A stretch of 5,738 nucleotides of DNA from Elusimicrobiota bacterium (GTDB taxonomy: Bacteria > Elusimicrobiota > Elusimicrobia > 2-02-FULL-39-32), in NCBI GenBank assembly GCA_023249835.1, contig JAHFBY010000145.1, positions 1 to 5,738 on the forward strand. Direction: 5' to 3'. The notes beneath the pieces were generated by a model, which did not search any database, was not told where the DNA came from, and worked only from the letters and a program-made list of their open reading frames with translations. Within the stretch, counting starts at the first letter, position 1. Every line of letters begins with the position of its first letter. Both the position numbers and the translations under genes were made by a program. This document shows, one piece after another, positions 1 to 5,738 of the stretch.

Positions 1-188
1 GCGTCTGATAGGTCTCCGGACTTTACGCTTTTGGAAACCGCTTCCTCCATTTCTTTTAATGTGCAGGGCAGTCCCGCTTCTTTGGACAAGGCCTCGAAGC
101 TGACCGCAGCCGCCTGTTTAAATTTTTTAGATAACGCCTGGTCAGCCTTGCATTTTTCCAATAACTTTTCTGCGTTTTGTTGGGACAT
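1..188 (-). CDS. Nif11-type RiPP precursor leader peptide (3' end truncated by window edge)
   Basis: Reading leftwards from ATG at 188-186 gives 62 complete residues plus two bases of a GCN (Ala) codon, with no stop before the edge. The protein begins MSQQNAEKLLEKCKADQALS, continues through an Ala-rich helix and SFEALSKEAGLPCTLKEMEE (31-49 region), and ends GDLSDA. This matches the Nif11 leader layout: N-terminal helix with Asp-x-x-Leu (D16, L19), a central 'A(K)EAG' turn (E37-A38-G39), a second Glu-rich helix, then 'LSDA', which in the family is usually followed by 'ELe.VaGG' and the core peptide. Known for the family: Nif11-type leaders direct RiPP modifying enzymes and are removed after a Gly-Gly-like motif. 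Inference: this is the precursor for the divergent SagB-type dehydrogenase. Two Cys (13 and 42) lie in the leader and are probably not modified. The core is outside the window, so product class is unknown. A nitrogen-fixation Nif11 protein without a core cannot be excluded, but the adjacent dehydrogenase argues against it. Confidence 0.85.
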   Translation of the reverse strand, partial: MSQQNAEKLLEKCKADQALSKKFKQAAAVSFEALSKEAGLPCTLKEMEEAVSKSVKSGDLSD

Positions 189-195
189 GGATTTT

Positions 196-203
196 CTCCT
201 CCT
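196..203 (-). promoter_or_regulatory. Strong Shine-Dalgarno site of the Nif11 precursor
   Basis: The minus strand reads AGGAGGAG followed by AAAATCC and then ATG at 188. The near-perfect anti-16S match at good spacing fixes the start codon of the leader peptide and predicts high translation, as expected for a precursor made in excess over its enzymes. Confidence 0.85.
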
Positions 204-217
204 ATGGATAACGTTCG

Positions 218-246
218 TTTTATTCGCGGATGCTTAATGCTATAAT
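218..246 (+). promoter_or_regulatory. Putative sigma-70-type promoter of the SagB-type gene
   Basis: A perfect TATAAT lies at 241-246. Seventeen bases upstream, 218-223 reads TTTTAT, a poor -35 element. A transcript from this promoter would start near 252-254, only about 5-7 bases before the ATG at 259, and no purine-rich ribosome site precedes that ATG. The dehydrogenase may therefore be translated from a nearly leaderless mRNA. A matching clear promoter for the divergent Nif11 gene was not resolved in the same 70 bases; a TTGAGA at 258-253 (minus strand) is a possible -35 without a convincing -10. Confidence 0.45.
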
Positions 247-258
247 CGCTATTCTCAA

Positions 259-1623
259 ATGCACTTTAAACAAACTTTGTCGTTGCGCCCCGACCTGTCC
301 CTGGATTTTACGGTTAAAGGACAGGTCCGTTTAACTGTTCAGGGTTTGGTATGGGACCTGGCTCCGGCCAGCGCCCTGCACGTTAAAATATTGCGACTCA
401 TCCAATCTCAATGCGCATCTCCAGAAAGTTTAAAAGAACTTGCAATAAATTTCAATGGGGTAGAAGGACTGCGCTTGGTCTTGACCCTTATGGACCAGTT
501 GACGGCTCGCGGTCTCTTAGCGCATCAATTCTATTTCAATGGCGCCCTGGCGTTTACAGTTTGTCCGCTTTCTCGTCCGCTCCAAATTCATTCTATATCC
601 GCTGACAATAAATATCAACTCTCCCGCTTTGTGATTTTACGCATTGAGGAAAAATGCATGGTAGCGGAATCGCCTTTAGCGTCCGGAGTTTTTAAAATCG
701 CAGACGCCCGCTGTTGGGATTTGCTCTATTCTTGGCGCAAACCCGCTTCCGCGGACGATTTGACCCGCTCCCATCCTAATTTGACCCCAGACTATATTTC
801 CGATTGCGGCAGCGTTTTAGTTTCCTTAAATTTGTTGGTGGAGAAAGAAAATGATGCGCTTGATTTATGGGAATGGCAAGACCTCCAATTTCATTCCGTG
901 ACCCGCGGTGTTTATCCGCATAAACCGTTGGGATCTTTACCCCGCTTTCCGGAGCGCGATCCTTTGCCCGCGCTGCGCGCAAGTTTGGGTTTTCCAGTTA
1001 TTCCTTTGCCTGACCCGCAAAAAAGTTCAGGGAACGCGACTTGGGAACAAGTTCTGGAAATGAGGCGTTCCTGCACTAGTTTTAACGTCAAGCCCGTTGC
1101 CTTGGCAACGATCAGCAAGTTGCTTTATAGCGCGGCTAAAATTAAAGAGCAAGGGAAAAATGGAAAGTTAGAACTTTTAAAAAAACCTTTGCCTTCGCCC
1201 GGCGGCCTGCATTCCTTGGAAATTTATCTTTTGGCTGCGCGTTGCGGGGACCTTGTTCCTGCGCTTTACCGCTACCAGGCAAAAAACCATCAGTTGGAAC
1301 TTATCTGTGACTGGAACAAAAACTTGGAGTCTCTCTTACGCGAATCCGCGTTCGCCATGCAATTAAAGGAGAGTGTTCCTCCCGCTCTTTTGTTATTGGC
1401 TTCGCGCTTTGGCCGCGTGCAATGGAAATATCAAAGCATTGCTTATTCCTTGATCTTAAAAGAAGCGGGCGTCCTGCTTGGCGCATTGCATTTAACCGCC
1501 ACAGCTTTGGATTTAAGTTCCTGCATTTTGGGCGCGGGCAATTCACCGCTTTTTAACGCGGCCACGGGGTTAGATCCCTACGCCGAAAGCACGGTCGCTG
1601 AAATCGCAATCGGATACTCTTGA
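259..1623 (+). CDS. SagB-type FMN-dependent peptide dehydrogenase (azoline oxidase, ThcOx family), long form
   Basis: 454 residues, complete. Family role: in thiazole/oxazole-forming RiPP pathways SagB-type enzymes use FMN to oxidise azolines to azoles on the precursor peptide, in the cytoplasm. Residues about 1-200 match the N-terminal half of long SagB proteins, with two similar strand-plus-winged-helix-like units (about 20-88 and 125-196). A linker with WEWQDLQFHSVTRG (204-217) fits the family pattern W.[FW].DL.FH..SR. The nitroreductase domain runs about 258-452: RRS at 269-271 (FMN phosphate site), PSPGGLHSLEIY (312-323), LYRYQAKNHQLE (336-347, family form 'lYhYdp..H.L'), a Lys-Tyr pair K390-Y391, then EAGVLLGALHLTATAL (402-417) and GLD at 437-439. 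From memory, a Lys-Tyr motif is needed for activity in characterised azoline dehydrogenases. Oddity: the usual second Arg of RRSxRxF is Thr273. Start: an in-frame TAA at 235-237 prevents extension, and residues FKQTLSLRPDLSLDF (3-17) resemble family N termini. The gene is divergent from the Nif11 gene and abuts the next gene's stop codon. A general nitroreductase is less likely given the N-terminal half. Confidence 0.9.
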   Translation: MHFKQTLSLRPDLSLDFTVKGQVRLTVQGLVWDLAPASALHVKILRLIQSQCASPESLKELAINFNGVEGLRLVLTLMDQLTARGLLAHQFYFNGALAFTVCPLSRPLQIHSISADNKYQLSRFVILRIEEKCMVAESPLASGVFKIADARCWDLLYSWRKPASADDLTRSHPNLTPDYISDCGSVLVSLNLLVEKENDALDLWEWQDLQFHSVTRGVYPHKPLGSLPRFPERDPLPALRASLGFPVIPLPDPQKSSGNATWEQVLEMRRSCTSFNVKPVALATISKLLYSAAKIKEQGKNGKLELLKKPLPSPGGLHSLEIYLLAARCGDLVPALYRYQAKNHQLELICDWNKNLESLLRESAFAMQLKESVPPALLLLASRFGRVQWKYQSIAYSLILKEAGVLLGALHLTATALDLSSCILGAGNSPLFNAATGLDPYAESTVAEIAIGYS

Positions 1624-4600
1624 CTACTGCTGCATTCTGTAAAGCTGTTGGGCGAAGACGTCGTTCATAACGTTGCGCGTAAGGTTAATGGCAACGTCGG
1701 GCGTAATCAACTGTAATACCGTCATGGCAACGTCCTTGGGGTTATCGCCGATAAAAGTTTGTTGTTCGCTTAAGGCTACGAGAGATTTAGGATAAACGGC
1801 GTGTATGTCGTGGTAACGGTCGCGCGCGGCGCGGGCAATAGCGGTTCTTAATATCCCGGCCATAGGGTCAGGGTTTTGGTATCGGGCCATTTCTTGGCGC
1901 GTGATTACTTGATGGCTCCAATAGTTGGCGCGATTGGGGAATACGGTATTGAAATCCTTTTCTCCCACGCCTATTTGCGACAATTCACTTTTAAGTTTTT
2001 CCCGGGTCAATTCTGAATTGCCCAGATAAAGCAATACGGTTATTGCCTGTCGTTGGTTTATGGGTAGAGAGGCAATTCGTTTAACCTCTTTAGCGAGCGC
2101 GTCAAAGGTAATTTTCGAATCTTGGGAGACGTCAAACATAAGGGCTTGAGCTTCTCCAAAGAGGACCTCCAAATCATCTTTAAGCAAGAGCGTTGAACCG
2201 TCATTATTGGCAACGGATTGTTTGCCTTGTTCCCAAATTTTTTCCAAGGTTGTTTTAGCTAGTTGCGTTCCTATGCCGGGAATAAGGCCCGCAAGGTTTG
2301 TTCTTGTTTGGGCTAACGCTTCATTAAATTCTGTTTTGCTAACGCCTAAAGCGCTGGCTGCGCCTGCCTGGTAAAAACTTTGCGCTAAAAGATAGGACCA
2401 GCTCCATTTTCTTTGTTCCGGGTCCATCTTTTCTAACAGGAATTTAGCCTGCGCAATTTGGTCTGAATCTAAAAACCAAAATATCCGGGTCTTTAGGGCT
2501 TCGAGGTTTAAGGTCGGAATTGTTCTGACTCCTTTTTCTCTTTCTTCTTTAGAGTTAAAGAGTTTGTAAACGGTTATAACGCCTAGGAGTTCGTCCCAGT
2601 TTGGGGTCTCCTCCACGTTTTGTTGAGTCAATCGTTCTCTAATTTCTGTTAAAGGATCTGGTAGGAGGGCGGATTGCGAAACTTGGTTTGTGTTCGGCAG
2701 GGATGGTCGAAAAATCGGATTCAATATTTGGAATTCGCGTTCAGCTCTAGTTTCAAACGCATCGTCAGGTCGCCTGGCGCTGCGGCTGGAGAGATGGATG
2801 ATCCTGGCCCAAATTGCGGTTGCAAGTCGTTGTCCGGAACTTGCGAACCTGTTCCATAAGGGTCGTCCTTGGGTTGTTGGCGGAGGCTCTTGGGTCCAGC
2901 CATCGCTAAAAATGTTTAAAAATTTAGCGCCTAACTTGTAGGTCATCCAAATTGCGGTCAGCGCGGTAAAGTAGCGAATAGCGTAGATGTATTGGGGCAT
3001 GACATAGGGATCGTAGAGGTAGTCCAGCACTAAAGGGAGGAAAAAGGCAAGGTAGAAAGCTGCGCTCATCATCAATCCGATTGCAAACATTTTTAGGAAC
3101 GCTTTAGTTTGGATGTTGCGGCGGAAATTGCCCAACGTTAAGGGTTCTATGGGCGCTCCTTTTTTATGGTAAGCCACCAAGAAAAACTGAGTGAGGAATG
3201 CGTAGAGCAGGCTGGGCACAATGAGCCCGAAGATCGCAATGAAAAGGTGTTGGTTAAGCTGGTTGTCAACGTCAAACCAGTTGGCGTGGAATTCGGTGTC
3301 GCCGGTGAGGATGGTGTAGATACCAAAAAAAGTGACATACAACGTAAAAAAAATCATGGCAGCGCGCTGAAAGTCGCGCTGTTTAAGATAAGTTTCAATT
3401 TCCATTGAGTCTGGTTTGGCGTTGCTCCAATCCGTAAAATAAACCCAAATTAAGGAAAGGCCGAACGCGGCCCAATAGTGGTTTAAAAAGAACATGACGC
3501 TGGGCAATATGGCGAAAGTGGCAAAGAAACCATAATAAAATATGAAAAACGGCAAAAAAGCTTTAAAGGCCAGCCACATCTGCGGGGTTAGATATTTTAG
3601 GCCATGTCGCTTAATCTCCCGCATGAACCCGCTAAAACTTTTTGGGTTACGATGTTGTTCAATTCCGATACGAATGAGCCAGAAGAGGGCGATATCGCAA
3701 AGATAGGCCGCGATAAACAGGCCAAAAGCGCGGTCAAAACTTAGTTCATCGTGGGTTAGGCCAAGCACTAAAAATATAAAAAGTAGCGCAGCTATTCCAA
3801 CGTGTCCTAGGCTGATAAGTTTTCGGTAGTTCCCATTTTTCCAAGCCCGCGACAGTTCTTGGTCGGTTGGATTAAAGAGTTCATGGTTCCGGTACTCGGT
3901 AACAGGAGCTGCTTGCGCGGTAGTGCCGCTGGATATCTTGGCTTTTATGACGTTGGCGGTGCCGGTGAAAACGCCAATGAAGGTAACTAAGGAAAACTCG
4001 GCGCTTCCGGAAGTGTTTTGCGCCAACAGCACCTTTTCAAACAGGTCGCTGATAAAAACCGAGTAGTAGGCAATTGCCATGGTAAAAGCAAAAATAAAGA
4101 AGCGGAAATAGTCTCCTTCGCGGTACAACCCCATTTTTTTACGATAGACCATCAGAAAATAAGCATAAACTGCGGGCACGGTAAAAAATGCGGTAAACGC
4201 GATCACTAAATCTAAAGGGTTAAATCCGGCCCATGCTCCTTGCCCTAAACTCTGTGAAAGCACGTTCACTAAAACAAAGTAAACGGCAAAAAAAGGCAGC
4301 GCAAAAAGGTAACTCCACAACGTGCTGCGAATAAAACTTTTGCGCGTTTGTGGACTGAAAGCGCCCAAAGTCCCTTCCGGAAACTCTTCTCCGCTACCGT
4401 TGACAACGCTTAATCGTCTGGCGGTAGGGCTCGCGCGGGAACTCCCTAAGAGTTCAGCGCTCATTATTGGTCGGTTCAGCGTTTCCTGGTTATGTCCTTC
4501 ATGTTCAGTGTTGGCGGCCCAAAACGCTAAGGGCAGGAAAAACAGATAGCCGGGAAAAGAGAAAAAGAGCATGAGGTCAATGCCCGCAGAAGCAATAATA

Positions 4601-5738
4601 GATCGTGTGGCGTAAGTGGTTATGATCATCGACAGCAGGGCAAAGGAAATGCTAAAACCCACCCAAAATATTTCTTTCCACTGTTTGCTCTTTAACCGTG
4701 AACGAGCGTATTCATGTTTTTGAGGGTTTCCGTCCCTGTCAATGGAGATATATTGGGGATGGAACAGCGCACAACATAACGCTGTTAGCCCGCCAACGAC
4801 CATGGTCATGATAAGAAAATAGAAAACGTCGCCCAACGTGCCAAAATCAGTTGCTTGCAGGGGCGCCACGATTGCGAGTCCAAAGAAGAGCATGGCGATC
4901 ATTAAGGTGACGGCGGTTTCAGTAATTTCTAGTTTTCGGCGTCCTACTACCAGGTCAATGCCGGTGAACCCTTTACGATAGAAGCTGGGCAGGACTAACC
5001 GTAACAAAGAAATTATTCCGGATAGAGGAGCATAAAATAGGAGCCATGAGATTTTTACGGCCATGTGTTTGTTTTGAACTTTGTCCCAACCGTGCACTTT
5101 AATGCCCAACGGCAAAACCGCAGACACTAGTCCAAAAATAGAAATCCAAAATATTTTGCCAATGGTTCCGCCAAAATCCATAAACGCCGCCGGAATGATT
5201 ACGGTGATCGAGAAAAACACCAACGCATAAAATGCGTATCCGAGCGATTCGATAAACTTGCCGTCAAATTTGAGTTCGCCTAAACCAAGGAAATTTAAGG
5301 TGTATTCTCCGGTTCTCCCTTCATCGCTGATCAGCGCCTTAGTGTTTTTATTTAAAAGCCAAAACGGCGAAATAGCCAGCGCGGCGGACTGGAACGGTTC
5401 TTGGATCAATTGTTTAAACTTGTTTTGCGGTTCGGATTGAAAATAAAGTTTGGTGCCGTTTTTTAGTGAGATTGAAGGGGCGTTTGTCTCGGGCGGCTGA
5501 AAGCCGGATTTTTGGGGAGCTTCAATAATTTGGACAGTTTTCTTAGTTCCATCCGAATATTCCAAAGTTGCTTCATGAACCGTAACGTCGTCTCCCCTGG
5601 CCGGTTCGCTATAAATAACGTTCCGGATAGAGTCCATTTGGGGCAATTGATTCATTACCCAAGAGCGTAAGGCAGCGCGATCTTCTACCAAACCGCCAAT
5701 AGCGGCAAGGAACCGTTCAATCGCCTCATGGCCCGGAG
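1624..5738 (-). CDS. Giant repeat-containing polytopic membrane protein, function unknown (5' end beyond window)
   Basis: I do not recognise this protein. The frame is open from the right edge to TAG at 1626-1624. The first plausible in-window start is TTG at 5691-5689, but it has no ribosome site and the frame continues upstream without a stop (PGHEAIERFLAAIGG precedes it), so the true start is probably outside. Numbering from that TTG (1355 residues): 1-145 soluble and strand-rich, no signal peptide visible; 150-923 with about 19-20 hydrophobic helices, at roughly 150-170, 179-199, 214-236, 258-279, 288-309, 340-360, 371-392, 457-479, 491-515, 529-548, 566-583, 626-645, 653-675, 708-730, 735-753, 776-795, 814-841, 866-889 and 901-923; 924-1355 soluble, charged and mostly helical. 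Basic loops (for example YRKK at 516-519, YHKK at 841-844) alternate with short acidic loops, suggesting a cytoplasmic C terminus. The membrane part looks like repeats of a four-helix module. No nucleotide-binding, glycosyltransferase, protease or transporter signature was found. It converges on the dehydrogenase gene, so no operon link to the RiPP genes is shown. Confidence 0.8.
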   Translation of the reverse strand, partial: PGHEAIERFLAAIGGLVEDRAALRSWVMNQLPQMDSIRNVIYSEPARGDDVTVHEATLEYSDGTKKTVQIIEAPQKSGFQPPETNAPSISLKNGTKLYFQSEPQNKFKQLIQEPFQSAALAISPFWLLNKNTKALISDEGRTGEYTLNFLGLGELKFDGKFIESLGYAFYALVFFSITVIIPAAFMDFGGTIGKIFWISIFGLVSAVLPLGIKVHGWDKVQNKHMAVKISWLLFYAPLSGIISLLRLVLPSFYRKGFTGIDLVVGRRKLEITETAVTLMIAMLFFGLAIVAPLQATDFGTLGDVFYFLIMTMVVGGLTALCCALFHPQYISIDRDGNPQKHEYARSRLKSKQWKEIFWVGFSISFALLSMIITTYATRSIIASAGIDLMLFFSFPGYLFFLPLAFWAANTEHEGHNQETLNRPIMSAELLGSSRASPTARRLSVVNGSGEEFPEGTLGAFSPQTRKSFIRSTLWSYLFALPFFAVYFVLVNVLSQSLGQGAWAGFNPLDLVIAFTAFFTVPAVYAYFLMVYRKKMGLYREGDYFRFFIFAFTMAIAYYSVFISDLFEKVLLAQNTSGSAEFSLVTFIGVFTGTANVIKAKISSGTTAQAAPVTEYRNHELFNPTDQELSRAWKNGNYRKLISLGHVGIAALLFIFLVLGLTHDELSFDRAFGLFIAAYLCDIALFWLIRIGIEQHRNPKSFSGFMREIKRHGLKYLTPQMWLAFKAFLPFFIFYYGFFATFAILPSVMFFLNHYWAAFGLSLIWVYFTDWSNAKPDSMEIETYLKQRDFQRAAMIFFTLYVTFFGIYTILTGDTEFHANWFDVDNQLNQHLFIAIFGLIVPSLLYAFLTQFFLVAYHKKGAPIEPLTLGNFRRNIQTKAFLKMFAIGLMMSAAFYLAFFLPLVLDYLYDPYVMPQYIYAIRYFTALTAIWMTYKLGAKFLNIFSDGWTQEPPPTTQGRPLWNRFASSGQRLATAIWARIIHLSSRSARRPDDAFETRAEREFQILNPIFRPSLPNTNQVSQSALLPDPLTEIRERLTQQNVEETPNWDELLGVITVYKLFNSKEEREKGVRTIPTLNLEALKTRIFWFLDSDQIAQAKFLLEKMDPEQRKWSWSYLLAQSFYQAGAASALGVSKTEFNEALAQTRTNLAGLIPGIGTQLAKTTLEKIWEQGKQSVANNDGSTLLLKDDLEVLFGEAQALMFDVSQDSKITFDALAKEVKRIASLPINQRQAITVLLYLGNSELTREKLKSELSQIGVGEKDFNTVFPNRANYWSHQVITRQEMARYQNPDPMAGILRTAIARAARDRYHDIHAVYPKSLVALSEQQTFIGDNPKDVAMTVLQLITPDVAINLTRNVMNDVFAQQLYRMQQ
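4822..4896 (-). repeat. Protein-level internal repeat, copy 2 (residues 266-290 of the giant membrane protein)
   Basis: Counterpart of the repeat at 5149-5226: A-M-L-FF-G-L ... P ... DFGTLG-x-V-F (FF 269-270, P277, DFG 282-284, T285, G287, F290). Related helix starts with FF[SGA][IVL] recur at residues 467-470 (FFAV) and 788-791 (FFGI), suggesting further diverged copies of the same module. Confidence 0.6.
5149..5226 (-). repeat. Protein-level internal repeat, copy 1 (residues 156-181 of the giant membrane protein)
   Basis: This stretch encodes a transmembrane helix and loop with the pattern A-L-V-FF-S-I ... P ... DFGGTIG-x-I-F (FF 159-160, P167, DFG 172-174, T176, G178, F181). It aligns with copy 2 about 110 residues later with one single-residue gap, matching or conservatively replacing most positions. 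Repetition is in the protein; the DNA copies are diverged. Confidence 0.6.

Noticed and set aside
31..237. 68-residue plus-strand open frame opposite the Nif11 gene
   Set aside because: It is antisense to a clear Nif11 leader with a strong ribosome site, and itself has no ribosome site or family resemblance.
776..1546. Three minus-strand open frames (776-982, 912-1118, 1301-1546) under the dehydrogenase gene
   Set aside because: All are Arg/Lys/Pro-rich shadow translations of a conserved coding region, with no ribosome sites.
1670..1697. Inverted repeat ACGTTGC / GCAACGT with a 14-base loop just past the dehydrogenase stop
   Set aside because: No T-run follows on either strand and the stem is only 7 pairs with a large loop inside coding sequence; not supportable as a terminator.
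2674..3408. Several short open frames on both strands within the giant gene (2674-2941, 2721-2903, 3147-3408)
   Set aside because: They overlap the long frame, whose translation shows consistent membrane segments and linkers; none has family features or a convincing start.
5689..5691. TTG as the real start of the giant membrane protein
   Set aside because: The frame is open upstream to the window edge and there is no Shine-Dalgarno sequence; treated as a truncated gene instead.
1624..5738. Giant membrane protein as the RiPP exporter or immunity protein
   Set aside because: No Walker A/B, ABC signature or C39 peptidase motif is present, the gene is convergent rather than co-directional with the dehydrogenase, and no link beyond proximity is visible.

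Overview
The window holds the edge of a ribosomally synthesised, post-translationally modified peptide (RiPP) locus next to a very large polytopic membrane protein of unknown function. No sequence here identifies the host. Strong Shine-Dalgarno usage and a TATAAT-type promoter fit an ordinary bacterium. A giant repeat-built membrane protein beside a Nif11-type precursor suggests an environmental, probably uncultured Gram-negative lineage (Omnitrophota-like phyla came to mind), but that is only an impression.

Layout: (1) Positions 1-188, minus strand: the start of a Nif11-type leader peptide, cut by the window edge just where the family's cleavage motif and core peptide would begin. It has a near-perfect ribosome binding site. 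(2) Positions 189-258: a 70-base divergent intergenic region with a TATAAT box for the plus-strand gene. (3) Positions 259-1623, plus strand: a complete 454-residue SagB-type (ThcOx/nitroreductase-fold) peptide dehydrogenase, an FMN enzyme that in azol(in)e RiPP pathways oxidises thiazolines/oxazolines to thiazoles/oxazoles. (4) Positions 1624 to the right edge, minus strand: one open frame of at least 1,370 residues, still open at the edge. It has a soluble N-terminal part, about 19-20 membrane segments apparently built from a repeated module, and a soluble helical C-terminal domain of about 430 residues.

Working model: the Nif11 peptide is the substrate precursor and the SagB-type enzyme is one of its modifying enzymes. 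The cyclodehydratase (YcaO/E1-like proteins), protease and exporter are not in this window and, if present, should lie beyond the left edge. The membrane protein meets the dehydrogenase gene tail to tail with no spacer. It is not co-transcribed with it, and nothing in its sequence ties it to the RiPP pathway. All sequence over 300 bases long is accounted for by these three genes; no tRNA, rRNA, CRISPR array or insertion sequence was seen.
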